A DNA stretch of 64,000 bases from SSSZ01 sp016790965 (lineage in GTDB: Bacteria; Pseudomonadota; Gammaproteobacteria; Burkholderiales; Rhodocyclaceae): contig JAEUNZ010000031.1 of assembly GCA_016790965.1 (NCBI GenBank), positions 1 to 64,000 of the forward strand, given 5' to 3'. Position numbers and translations under genes: made by a program. The notes under the pieces are model-generated. The model saw only the letters and a list, made by a program, of their open reading frames with translations, ran no database searches and was not told the DNA's origin. Positions 52,883 to 61,138 of the stretch are shown one piece after another. How positions within the stretch are numbered: the stretch's first letter is position 1; every line of letters starts with the position of its first letter.

Positions 52883-54804
52883 GGCGTGGCGAAAAAGGCC
52901 TGCACTTCGGAAAGCTCCCGGCTGCGCTTCATGGGCGGAAGGCTCTGCCACACCCGGCGGCCGTAGGGTTTCGAGATGAGACGCGGGTCGCAGATCATCA
53001 GCACGCCCCGGTCGCTTTCGTCCCGGATCAGCCGCCCGGCCCCCTGCTTCACGTTAATGACCGCCTTGGGCAGCTGATATTCCATGAAGGCGTTGCGGCC
53101 CTGGCGCTTGAGCTGGTCGATGCGGGCGGCCAACACTGGGTCGTCGGGCGCCGCGAAGGGGAGCTTGTCGATGACCACCAGGGAAAGCGCCTCGCCCCGC
53201 ACATCCACGCCCTCCCAGAAGCTCTGGCTGCCCACCAGGACGGCGTTGCCGGCGCGGCGAAAGCGCTCCAGAAGATCGTTCTTGCTTCCCTCCCCTTGCA
53301 GCAGGAGCGGAAAATCCAAGCCCTCGTCCTCCAGCCGTCCCTTGAGCAATTCGTGCACCCGGCGCATGGCCCGCAGGCTGGTGCAGAGAAAGAAGGCCCT
53401 TCCGCCGGCCGCCCGCAGCACGGGAAAGGCCGCCTCCACCACCGCTTCGGTAAACCGGGGCGAGTTGGGGTCCGGCAGGCCCAGGGGCGCGTAGAGAACC
53501 GCCTGCCGGCCGAAATCAAAGGGGCTGTGCCAGCAGCCGGTGTCCGGTTCGCCCAGACCCAATTCACCGCAGTAGTGGGCGAAATTGCCCTGCACGGCCA
53601 GGGTGGCGGAAGTGAATATCCAGGCCCGCGGGTGGCCCCCCATCTGCTTCTTGAAAATATCCGCCACGTCCAAGGGGGTCAGGTTCAGTTGCAGGGACTG
53701 GCTGAAGGCCTCGGCCCAACGTACCGTGCCACCCTCCCCCGGCTTGCGCCAGGCATCCAGCCGGGCGGTGAGTTCCAGGGCTCGCTGCCAGCAGTTTTCC
53801 AGGCCCTCGGCACGTTCGGCCTGGGTCTGCAACAGGGAGGAGAATTGTTCCAGTTCGCTGAGGAGAGCAGCCAGGGCAGGGGCGAATTCCGGCCGCTCCT
53901 CCAGTTGGGGCGCGGCGAAGCGGCCGGTCTCGACGCCGACCGAGAGGCGCAAATCCTTGGCTGCCTTTTCGAGGCGACGGCTGGCCTCGGGCAGATCGAG
54001 GCAGTCGCGGGCATGGAGCAGCCCTTCCGAACGGGCGTCCCGAGCCAGATCGAGAACCTGCGCCGAGGAAACCGAGGTGCCGAAGAACAGGGTGGCCACC
54101 TCGGGCAACTGGTGGGCCTCGTCGAAAATGACGGTGTTGCAGGCCGGTAGCAGTTCGGCCGTGCCCTCGTCGCGCAGCATCACGTCGGCAAAGAAAAGGT
54201 GGTGATTGACCACCACCAGATCGGCCGCCAGAGCCTCCCGCCGCGCCTGGAGGACGAAGCAGCCCTTGACCTCGGGACATTCCTGCCCGAGACAGTTCTC
54301 CCGGGTGGAGGTCGCCGCGTTCCAGACCGGCGAGTATTCGGAAACCTCGTGGCATTCCGCCTTGTCTCCGCTGCGGGTCAGTTTGGCAAAGGCGGCAATG
54401 CGGCGGGCGTCGGCTGCATCCTGGCGGCTGTGGAAGCGGCCGTCGGCCAGGGCGTGTTGCAGATGGTAGGGACACACATAATTGGCGCGCCCCTTGAGCA
54501 GTGCGACCCGCAGGGGGGCGCCCAAGGCCTGGCGCACGGTCGGGATGTCCTTGGTGAAAAGCTGGTCCTGCAGCGTTTTGGTCCCCGTGGACACGATGAC
54601 CTTGCCCCCTGACTGCAGAGCCGGTACCAGGTACGCGAAGGTCTTGCCTGTGCCGGTTCCGGCCTCGGCCACGAATACGGCATGCCGCTCGATGGCTGCG
54701 GCGATGCGTTCGGCCATGTCCACCTGCTGCCCGCGCACGCGATAGCCGGGAATGGCCGCTGCCAGCGGGCCATCGGGAGCGAAGAAGGGAGCGAGGGAGG
54801 ACAA
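52879..54804 (-). CDS. DinG/YoaA-type Fe-S DNA helicase
   Basis: A 641-residue XPD-like superfamily 2 helicase. Walker A is AEAGTGTGKTFAYLVP and the DEAH box is FDEAHQLPEVA. Four Cys between them (VCPYHLQHAL; CLGQECPEVKGC) form the Fe-S cluster. The C-terminal helicase motifs include GSQSFWEGVDVRG and KQGAGRLIRDESDRG. It unwinds DNA forks or R-loops during damage tolerance. It is the first gene of the run that ends in moaE. Confidence 0.93.
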   Translation of the reverse strand: MSSLAPFFAPDGPLAAAIPGYRVRGQQVDMAERIAAAIERHAVFVAEAGTGTGKTFAYLVPALQSGGKVIVSTGTKTLQDQLFTKDIPTVRQALGAPLRVALLKGRANYVCPYHLQHALADGRFHSRQDAADARRIAAFAKLTRSGDKAECHEVSEYSPVWNAATSTRENCLGQECPEVKGCFVLQARREALAADLVVVNHHLFFADVMLRDEGTAELLPACNTVIFDEAHQLPEVATLFFGTSVSSAQVLDLARDARSEGLLHARDCLDLPEASRRLEKAAKDLRLSVGVETGRFAAPQLEERPEFAPALAALLSELEQFSSLLQTQAERAEGLENCWQRALELTARLDAWRKPGEGGTVRWAEAFSQSLQLNLTPLDVADIFKKQMGGHPRAWIFTSATLAVQGNFAHYCGELGLGEPDTGCWHSPFDFGRQAVLYAPLGLPDPNSPRFTEAVVEAAFPVLRAAGGRAFFLCTSLRAMRRVHELLKGRLEDEGLDFPLLLQGEGSKNDLLERFRRAGNAVLVGSQSFWEGVDVRGEALSLVVIDKLPFAAPDDPVLAARIDQLKRQGRNAFMEYQLPKAVINVKQGAGRLIRDESDRGVLMICDPRLISKPYGRRVWQSLPPMKRSRELSEVQAFFATP

Positions 54805-54957
54805 GGGGAAGCGCGGGAACTGAGGGGCAGAATGGTAGCAGATCGGCAGTCAGACCCTACTGGGCAGCACCCTGCTCCGGCAACAAACGCTCCCGATGGT
54901 TCTGGCACCCGCAACAAAGCGAAGGCCCCGCTTCCGAGTTTCTCCCGGGTCACTTTC

Positions 54958-55860
54958 TCAGGGGTGCTCGGCTCGCCATGCATTCAAGGCCGAAAGGGCT
55001 GCCTCCAGGGTCGGTAACGGAACCACACCCGCAGCCACGGCCAAGCGGCGGACTCCCATTCCCCCTACCCAGAGGTCGACCCGTGGCGCCAGGATCTGGC
55101 GCAGTTGCTGCAGCACCCCAGTTACATGCCGCTGCGGAAAGGCCACCGAGAAGGACAGGGCGACGATATCCGCCTGGTGGGCTTCCGCTGCTCTGGCGAT
55201 TTCAAGCAGTGGCATCTCGGTACCGAGCGGAACGCACTCTGCCCCTTCAAGGGCCAGCAGGGTTTCCACCATGAGGAGGCCGAGCATGTGCGGCTCCTCG
55301 GGCACGCTGGTCAGCAGGACGCGCGGTCCGCCGCCCGTCGGCAGGCCAGCGATCGCCTGCCGCAGCAGGCGCTTGGTGAGTTCAGTGAACAGATGTTCCT
55401 CGAACACTTCCAGGCTGCCATCCTCCCAGGCCTCGCCAATCCGTCGGGTCAACGGCGCCACCGTGTCCAGGACAAAACGCATCAAGCCCTGACGGGCCAG
55501 GCGATGCTGCATCCCCTGCTGATAGGCCGCGCCATCGTGACGGCGGATGGCATCGATCAGATCGTCCAGTGGCTCGACGGGCGCATCGGTCTGCCCAACA
55601 GCCTCTCGCCCGTGGCGCGGCGCCAGATCGGCCAGGGCGTCACCGGGCAGGGCCATCAGCTTGCCCGGCCGGTGGCCCTGGTCCATCAGCCGCTTGATCA
55701 GACGCAGGCGATCCACCTGCTCGGCCGAATAGGCGCGCTCGCCATTGCCGTCGCGCTCCGGGACGGGAAACCCGTAGCGACGCTCCCACATGCGCAACAC
55801 GTCCTTCGACAAACCGGTGTCGCGCTCGACGACGGCGATATTGAATTTTGGCTCAGCCAT
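54958..55860 (-). CDS. litR: MerR-family cobalamin-dependent (CarH/LitR-type) light-responsive regulator
   Basis: A 300-residue regulator with three domains: MerR helix-turn-helix (FNIAVVERDTGLSKDVLRMWERRYGFP), a helical B12-cap domain, and a B12-binding Rossmann domain. Photoreceptor hallmarks are present: W-x9-E-H (Trp145, Glu155, His156) over the adenosyl group, and E-P-H-x-x-G (His191), the lower cobalt ligand. The residue after the Trp is Glu, where Thermus CarH has a His that captures cobalt after light. By analogy it represses in the dark and releases DNA when adenosylcobalamin is photolysed. The ATG at 55860 directly abuts an operator palindrome; an ATG at 55875 lies inside it. Confidence 0.85.
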   Translation of the reverse strand: MAEPKFNIAVVERDTGLSKDVLRMWERRYGFPVPERDGNGERAYSAEQVDRLRLIKRLMDQGHRPGKLMALPGDALADLAPRHGREAVGQTDAPVEPLDDLIDAIRRHDGAAYQQGMQHRLARQGLMRFVLDTVAPLTRRIGEAWEDGSLEVFEEHLFTELTKRLLRQAIAGLPTGGGPRVLLTSVPEEPHMLGLLMVETLLALEGAECVPLGTEMPLLEIARAAEAHQADIVALSFSVAFPQRHVTGVLQQLRQILAPRVDLWVGGMGVRRLAVAAGVVPLPTLEAALSALNAWRAEHP

Positions 55861-55877
55861 ATTTGTCCTGGACAAAT
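55861..55877. promoter_or_regulatory. Operator palindrome 1 in the litR-gpx intergenic region
   Basis: Perfect 17-bp palindrome ATTTGTCC-T-GGACAAAT, immediately upstream of the litR start codon. It would let the regulator control its own expression. Confidence 0.75.
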
Positions 55878-55890
55878 AGTGAATATTTCG

Positions 55891-55919
55891 TTGACAAACA
55901 CCTTTTCCGTCACTATCGT
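55891..55919 (+). promoter_or_regulatory. Promoter for the gpx-folE2-cfa gene run
   Basis: TTGACA (55891-55896), 17-bp spacer, TATCGT (55914-55919). It sits between the two operator palindromes, so a regulator bound to both could block or loop it. Confidence 0.65.
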
Positions 55920-55935
55920 ACGAACAAACAACGGT

Positions 55936-55950
55936 TTTGTCCAGGACAAA
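55936..55950. promoter_or_regulatory. Operator palindrome 2
   Basis: TTTGTCC-A-GGACAAA, the same half-sites as the palindrome at 55861, located just downstream of the probable transcription start and 12 bp before the gpx ATG. The centres are 74 bp apart. Confidence 0.75.
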
Positions 55951-55962
55951 CAGGAGCGACCC

Positions 55963-56517
55963 ATGAAAAACCTGTTCCTACGCAGCACCCGGTGGGTCGG
56001 CCTCACCCTGGCCCTGGTCGCCGGGCAAGCTATGGCCGCCTGCCCGCCGCTACTGCAACACACCTTCCCCAGGCTGCAGGACAACCAGCCCATGCCCCTC
56101 TGCCAATACGCCGGTCGAGTGGTGATGGTGGTGAACACAGCCAGCTATTGCGGATACACCTCGCAGTACGACGGCCTGGAGAAGCTCTACGCCCGCCTCA
56201 AGGACCAGGGGCTGGTCGTCCTTGGCTTCCCGTCCAACGATTTCGGGGAACAGGAGCCGGGCAGCGAAAAGGAAATTGCCGACTTCTGCCGGCTGACCTA
56301 CGGGGTGGAGTTTCCCATGCTCGGCAAGACGGTGGTCCGCGGCGCCGATGCCAACCCCTTCTACCGCGCCCTGGCGAAGGCGACGGGCAGCAGCCCCCAA
56401 TGGAATTTCCACAAGTATCTGATCGATCGCGACGGCCGGCGCGTGGTGGCCTTCCCCAGCGCAACGCGCCCCGACGATCCAGCGCTGGTGCAGAAGATCG
56501 ACGAATTTCTTCACTGA
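55963..56517 (+). CDS. Glutathione peroxidase, exported
   Basis: A 184-residue thiol peroxidase of the GPx family. A signal peptide (to about QAMA) is followed by VNTASYCGYTSQYDGLE with the catalytic Cys, FPSNDFGEQEPGS with Gln, and WNFHKYL with Trp and Asn. It is the Cys rather than selenocysteine form. It probably removes lipid or organic hydroperoxides in the periplasm. It is the first gene after the light-regulated promoter. Confidence 0.9.
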   Translation: MKNLFLRSTRWVGLTLALVAGQAMAACPPLLQHTFPRLQDNQPMPLCQYAGRVVMVVNTASYCGYTSQYDGLEKLYARLKDQGLVVLGFPSNDFGEQEPGSEKEIADFCRLTYGVEFPMLGKTVVRGADANPFYRALAKATGSSPQWNFHKYLIDRDGRRVVAFPSATRPDDPALVQKIDEFLH

Positions 56518-56536
56518 ACCGCCCCAGGAGCCCCCA

Positions 56537-57337
56537 ATGAACGCCCCCGAACACCTCTTCCTGCCCGACGTGCAATCCTTCGCCGACCAGCGCGCCCTCG
56601 CCATCCAGCATGTGGGCGTCAGGGGCCTGCGCTACCCCCTGCGCTTGCGCACCGCCACCGGCGAATCCATCGCCACCGTCGCCACGGCGACCATGACCGT
56701 GGGGCTGCCCTCCGAGGTGAAGGGCACCCACATGTCTCGCTTCGTGGAGTTGCTGGAACAGCATCTCGACGAGTTGTCCGTCGAGCACCTTCCCGAGCTT
56801 CTCTTCCGCATGCTGCGCCGCCTCGATGCCAGCAGCGGACGCATCGAGCTGGCCTTTCCCTATTTCATACGCAAGACCGCGCCGGTGTCCGGCGTAGACA
56901 GCCTGCTGGATTACGACACCACCCTGATCGCCGACCAGCGCGAGGGTGAACGCCCGCAGGTCGCGATCCGCGTGGTGGCGCCCGTTACCAGCCTGTGCCC
57001 CTGCTCCAAGAAGATTTCGGCCTACGGCGCCCACAACCAGCGCTCCCACATCACCCTGGAAGCCACCCTGCGGGAGCCCATGTCCATCGAAGAACTGGTG
57101 CGGCTGGCCGAGGAAGAGGCGTCCTGCGAGGTTTTCGGGCTGCTCAAGCGGCCCGACGAGAAATGGGTGACGGAACGGGCCTACGAGAACCCGAAGTTCG
57201 TCGAGGACCTGGTGCGCGACGTCGCCCTGCGGCTCATGGCCGAACCCCGCGTGGCCGCCTGGAAGGTGGCCTCGGAGAATTTCGAATCCATCCACAACCA
57301 CTCGGCCTACGCCGAGTTGAGCGGCTGCAACGACTGA
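56537..57337 (+). CDS. folE2: GTP cyclohydrolase FolE2
   Basis: A 266-residue type IB GTP cyclohydrolase making dihydroneopterin triphosphate. Signature: VAPVTSLCPCSKKISAYGAH (metal-binding Cys) and RSHITLE. FolE2 enzymes can use metals other than zinc. Its place in a light-responsive run suggests pterin supply, perhaps for a photolyase or cryptochrome antenna; no such gene is in the window. Confidence 0.92.
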   Translation: MNAPEHLFLPDVQSFADQRALAIQHVGVRGLRYPLRLRTATGESIATVATATMTVGLPSEVKGTHMSRFVELLEQHLDELSVEHLPELLFRMLRRLDASSGRIELAFPYFIRKTAPVSGVDSLLDYDTTLIADQREGERPQVAIRVVAPVTSLCPCSKKISAYGAHNQRSHITLEATLREPMSIEELVRLAEEEASCEVFGLLKRPDEKWVTERAYENPKFVEDLVRDVALRLMAEPRVAAWKVASENFESIHNHSAYAELSGCND

Positions 57338-57347
57338 GGGAGCTGCC

Positions 57348-58658
57348 ATGGAACACCGCCAACGCATCGCCGTCGTCGGCGCCGGCATCGCCGGTCTGGC
57401 CAGCGCCTGGCTGCTCCGCCAGCGCCACACCGTCACTTTGTTCGAGGCCGCACCCACCCTTGGCGGCCACACCAACACGGTGGACGTCACCCGGGAAGGC
57501 CACACCCACCCGGTGGATACCGGTTTTCTGGTGTTCAACGACCGCACCTACCCCAACCTGATCGCCCTCTTCGACCAGCTCGGCGTCGAAAGCGTCGAAA
57601 GCGAAATGTCTTTCTCGGTGAGCCTGCAGGAACCCGATCTGGAGTGGGCCGGCAGCAACCTCGCCACGATTTTCGGGCAGAAGCGCAATCTGGTACGGCG
57701 CCGCTTCTGGGCCATGCTCTCCGACATCCTGCGCTTCAACCGGGAAAGCGTGGCCTGGCTGGCCAGCCACCCGGGCCACGACCAGAGCCTGCGCGACTTC
57801 CTGGCCGCCGGCCGCTATGCCAGCGCCTTCACCGACTGGTACCTGCTGCCCATGGCGGCCGCGATCTGGTCCTGCCCCACCGGCCAGATGCTCGACATGC
57901 CCCTGGCCACCTTCGTCCGCTTCTGCCAGAACCATGGCCTGTTGCAGATCTTCGACCGCCCCACCTGGCGCACGGTGCGCGGCGGCGGCCGGGAATACGT
58001 GCGGCGCATCGCCCGCCAGCTGGACGACGTCCGCCTCGCCTGCCCGGTGCGAGCGGTCACCCGGGAAGCGGCAGGCCTGCGGGTGACCTTCGGGGCCGGC
58101 AGCGAGGTCTTCGATCAGGTCGTCATGGCCTGCCACAGCGACCAGGCGGCCGCCATCCTCGGCTACACCGCCAGCGACGGCCAGCGGGACGTGCTGGGCG
58201 CCGTTCGCTACCAACCCAACCGGGCCGTCCTCCACAGCGATCCGGCCTTGCTGCCGCGGGACCGCAAGCTGTGGTCCGCCTGGAATTACGCCGCCGGGCG
58301 GGGCGAGCCCGGTGCCCAGCCGGTGAGCGTTTCCTACCTCATCAACAAGCTGCAGCCGCTGCCCTTCGCCGCTCCCGTCATCGTCACCCTGAACCCGGCC
58401 CGGGAACCGGACCCGGCCGACGTCGTCGCCGAGTTCGAGTACGCCCACCCCATTTTCGACGGCCCGGCCATCGCCGCCCAGGAACGGCTGGCCGAGGTCC
58501 AGGGCGAAGGCGGCATCTGGCTGGCCGGCGCCTGGGGCAGCTACGGCTTCCACGAGGATGGCCTCAAATCCGCCCTGCGCGTCGCCAACGGCCTGGGCGT
58601 CCAGGCGCCCTGGCAATCCGTCCCGGCTGCCCCCGCGGCGACTACTGCCCTTGCCTGA
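57348..58658 (+). CDS. FAD-dependent oxidoreductase (amine-oxidase-like)
   Basis: A 436-residue flavoprotein. The dinucleotide-binding motif VVGAGIAGLASAWLL is at about 8-22, followed by GGHTNTVDV and DTGFLVFNDRTYPNL. A C-terminal FAD-contact region is GIWLAGAWGSYGFHEDGLKSALRVANGLG. This type is found beside DUF1365 and CFA-synthase-like genes in photo-oxidative stress clusters such as the Rhodobacter RSP_1087-1091 locus, where it is linked to fatty-acid modification. The reaction here is not established. Confidence 0.87.
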   Translation: MEHRQRIAVVGAGIAGLASAWLLRQRHTVTLFEAAPTLGGHTNTVDVTREGHTHPVDTGFLVFNDRTYPNLIALFDQLGVESVESEMSFSVSLQEPDLEWAGSNLATIFGQKRNLVRRRFWAMLSDILRFNRESVAWLASHPGHDQSLRDFLAAGRYASAFTDWYLLPMAAAIWSCPTGQMLDMPLATFVRFCQNHGLLQIFDRPTWRTVRGGGREYVRRIARQLDDVRLACPVRAVTREAAGLRVTFGAGSEVFDQVVMACHSDQAAAILGYTASDGQRDVLGAVRYQPNRAVLHSDPALLPRDRKLWSAWNYAAGRGEPGAQPVSVSYLINKLQPLPFAAPVIVTLNPAREPDPADVVAEFEYAHPIFDGPAIAAQERLAEVQGEGGIWLAGAWGSYGFHEDGLKSALRVANGLGVQAPWQSVPAAPAATTALA

Positions 58659-58665
58659 ACCCGCC

Positions 58666-59430
58666 ATGTCCAGCGCCCCTCGACTGCTCATCGGCCATGT
58701 GATGCACCGGCGCCTGCGGCCGGCGGTGAATGCCTTCACCTACCCGGTGTTCTTCGTCCAGCTGCCTCTGCGCGACCTGGCGGCGGCCGACAGCCCGCTC
58801 TTCGGCATCGAGCGGCGGGCGCTCATGAGCTTTCGCAGTGCCGATCATGGCCCCCGGGACGGCAGCCCGCTCCTGCCCTGGATCGAAGCGCTTCTGGAGG
58901 CCCGCGGCCTGCCCGCTGACGGGGACATCGTGCTGCAGACCTTCCCCCGGGTGCTCGGCTTCGTCTTCAATCCGGTGAGTTTCTGGTTCTGCCGCGATCG
59001 GCAGGGGATGCTGATCGCCGTGCTGGCGGAAGTGAACAACACCTTCGGCGGCAGCCACAGCTACCTGCTCCACCGCAACGGCGAGCCCCTGCGCGATGGC
59101 GAAGTCCTGGAGGCCGACAAGGTGTTCCACGTCTCGCCCTTCAACGAAATCGCCGGCGGCTACCGCTTCCGCTTCCACCTCGCCCGCCCGGCGCAACTGT
59201 GCCGCATCGCCTACGACGACGCCGAGGGCGAAGTGCTCCTCACGGCCATCGGCGGCAAGGCCCGGCCCTGGTCCACCGGCCGCCTGCTGGCGGCTTTCCT
59301 GCGCATGCCCCTGCTCACCTTCGGTGTTTTCGCCCGCATCCACTGGCAAGCCCTTCGCCTGTGGTTGAAGGGCGTTCCCTTCCACGGCGCCCGCCAAGGC
59401 CAAGCCCATCTCCAGGAATCGACCAAATGA
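58666..59430 (+). CDS. DUF1365 protein
   Basis: A 254-residue protein: LIGHVMHRRLRPAVNAFTYPVFFVQLPL, then LQTFPRVLGFVFNPVSFWFC and EVNNTFGGSHSYLL. These are the family's hallmarks. The function is unknown, but it nearly always sits between an amine-oxidase-like flavoprotein and a CFA-synthase-like methyltransferase, implying a shared lipid-modifying pathway. It overlaps the next gene by 4 bp (ATGA). Confidence 0.9.
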   Translation: MSSAPRLLIGHVMHRRLRPAVNAFTYPVFFVQLPLRDLAAADSPLFGIERRALMSFRSADHGPRDGSPLLPWIEALLEARGLPADGDIVLQTFPRVLGFVFNPVSFWFCRDRQGMLIAVLAEVNNTFGGSHSYLLHRNGEPLRDGEVLEADKVFHVSPFNEIAGGYRFRFHLARPAQLCRIAYDDAEGEVLLTAIGGKARPWSTGRLLAAFLRMPLLTFGVFARIHWQALRLWLKGVPFHGARQGQAHLQESTK

Positions 59431-60620
59431 ACTCCACGGTCCACCAATCCGCCTATCTGCGAGGCTGGGAGCCTCTGCCTCGCAGCACCCGCACCGTCTT
59501 CGAACTCCTCGAGAGACTCCGCGGCGGCCTCCTGGAGGTCCGCCTGCCGGACGGATCGAGCGCCCTCTTCGGCGACGGCGAGGCCGGCGCCACCCTCCAG
59601 GTGCACGATCTGTCGCTTTTCTCCCGCCTCCTGGCCAAGGGCGACATCGGCCTTGCCGAGGCCTATCTGGATGGGCACTGGGATTCCCCCGACATCGCCG
59701 GGCTGCTGACCCTGCTGGCGGCCAACCGGGAGGTGCTCCGGCGTGCGCTCTACGGCCATTGGCCCAGCCTGCTGGCCGCCCGCCTGCGTCACTGGACCCA
59801 TCGCAACAGCCGACGCGGCAGCCGCCGCAACATCATGGCCCACTACGATCTGGGCAACGATTTCTACCGCCTGTGGCTGGACGAAACCATGAGCTACTCG
59901 GCGGCGCTGTACAGCGACCCCGCCGATTCCCTGGCCGACGCCCAGCGGGCCAAGTACCGGCGCATCCTGCAGCGGATCGGCGGCCGGCCCGGCCAGCGGG
60001 TGCTCGAAATCGGCTGCGGCTGGGGCGGCTTCGCCGAGGCGGCGACGGCCGACGACCTGGCGGTGACCGGGCTGACCCTGTCGCCCGCCCAACTGGCCTG
60101 GGCCAAGACCCGGGTTCCCGACGCCGATCTGCGCCTCCAGGATTATCGCGATATCGGGGAACGCTACGACCACGTGGTTTCCATCGAGATGTTCGAGGCC
60201 GTCGGCGAACGCTGGTGGCCGACCTATTTCCGTACCCTGGCCCGGGCGCTCCAGCCGGGCGGCACCGCGGTCGTCCAGAGCATCACCATCGGCGATGATC
60301 TGTTCGCCGCCTATCGCCGCGGAACGGACTTCATCCAGCAATACATCTTCCCCGGCGGCATGCTGCCTTCCCGCGCCGTTTTCCGGGAGCAGGCCGCAGG
60401 CCAGGGTCTGGCGGTCCGCGACGAATACGCCTTCGGCCTCGACTATGCGCGCACCCTCGCCGAATGGCGGCAGCGCTTCGAAGCCGCCTGGCCGGAACTG
60501 ACGAAGCTGGGCTTCGACGAAACCTTCCGGCGCCTGTGGCGCCTGTACCTCTGCTACTGCGAAGCCGGTTTCCGGGCCGGGAGCATCGATGTCGTCCAGT
60601 TCGAACTGGCCCATGGCTGA
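59427..60620 (+). CDS. Cyclopropane-fatty-acyl-phospholipid synthase-like methyltransferase
   Basis: A 397-residue SAM-dependent enzyme acting on unsaturated acyl chains of phospholipids. The SAM-binding loop is VLEIGCGWGGFAEAA, preceded by AHYDLGNDFYRLWLDETMSYSAALY and followed by SIEMFEAVGERWW, all CFA-family motifs. In stress clusters such paralogues can make methylated or furan-type fatty acids instead of cyclopropanes. Start fixed by overlap with the DUF1365 stop. Confidence 0.9.
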   Translation: MNSTVHQSAYLRGWEPLPRSTRTVFELLERLRGGLLEVRLPDGSSALFGDGEAGATLQVHDLSLFSRLLAKGDIGLAEAYLDGHWDSPDIAGLLTLLAANREVLRRALYGHWPSLLAARLRHWTHRNSRRGSRRNIMAHYDLGNDFYRLWLDETMSYSAALYSDPADSLADAQRAKYRRILQRIGGRPGQRVLEIGCGWGGFAEAATADDLAVTGLTLSPAQLAWAKTRVPDADLRLQDYRDIGERYDHVVSIEMFEAVGERWWPTYFRTLARALQPGGTAVVQSITIGDDLFAAYRRGTDFIQQYIFPGGMLPSRAVFREQAAGQGLAVRDEYAFGLDYARTLAEWRQRFEAAWPELTKLGFDETFRRLWRLYLCYCEAGFRAGSIDVVQFELAHG

Positions 60621-61137
60621 CGGTGCGGGCCCGCGCTCCCGGTGCCGCCGTAGCCTGCTCGGGGCATTCCTCGCAGCACCCTTGGCGGCGTGGGCCGGCG
60701 TGCCGCCCTCCCCCGGGCTGCGGCGCTGGGGCACCGGCCAGTTCCGCCGTTTCGGCCTGCTCATCTACGAAGCGACACTGTGGGCGGGGGACAACCCCCA
60801 GCAGCCGCCCCTGGCCCTGCGCCTCGATTACCGCCGTACCCTGAGCGGCGCTGCGATCGCCGACGCCAGCATCCGCGAAATGCGGCGCCTGGGTGGCGAC
60901 GAGGCGATCCTGAGCGAATGGGGCGGGCGCCTGGCCCGCCTTTTCCCCGACGTGCGGCCCGGGGATCACATCACCGGCATCTACCAGCCGGACCGGGCGG
61001 TGTTTCTTTACAACGACCAGCCCCTCGGCGAAATCGACGATGCCGCCTTCGCCCGCCGCTTCTTCGCCATCTGGCTCGACCCCCGCACTAGCGCGCCGGG
61101 CCTGCGCGCCGAGCTCCTACGGGCGCCGGGAGGCTGA
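60613..61137 (+). CDS. Chalcone-isomerase-like exported protein
   Basis: A 174-residue protein with an N-terminal signal (possibly Tat-like: RSRCRRSLLGAFLAAPLAAWA). It contains a chalcone-isomerase-like domain (GTGQFRRFGLLIYEATLWAG, LRLDYRRTLSGAAIADASIREM, FARRFFAIWLDPRTSAPGLRAELL). Bacterial members lack plant substrates; some bind fatty acids or haem. It overlaps the CFA gene by 8 bp at the start. Confidence 0.8.
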   Translation: MADGAGPRSRCRRSLLGAFLAAPLAAWAGVPPSPGLRRWGTGQFRRFGLLIYEATLWAGDNPQQPPLALRLDYRRTLSGAAIADASIREMRRLGGDEAILSEWGGRLARLFPDVRPGDHITGIYQPDRAVFLYNDQPLGEIDDAAFARRFFAIWLDPRTSAPGLRAELLRAPGG

Positions 61138-61138
61138 C

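Noticed and set aside
57644..58702. 352-codon plus-strand frame overlapping the FAD oxidoreductase
   Set aside because: Arg/Pro/Gly-rich out-of-frame translation of a gene with clear flavin motifs.
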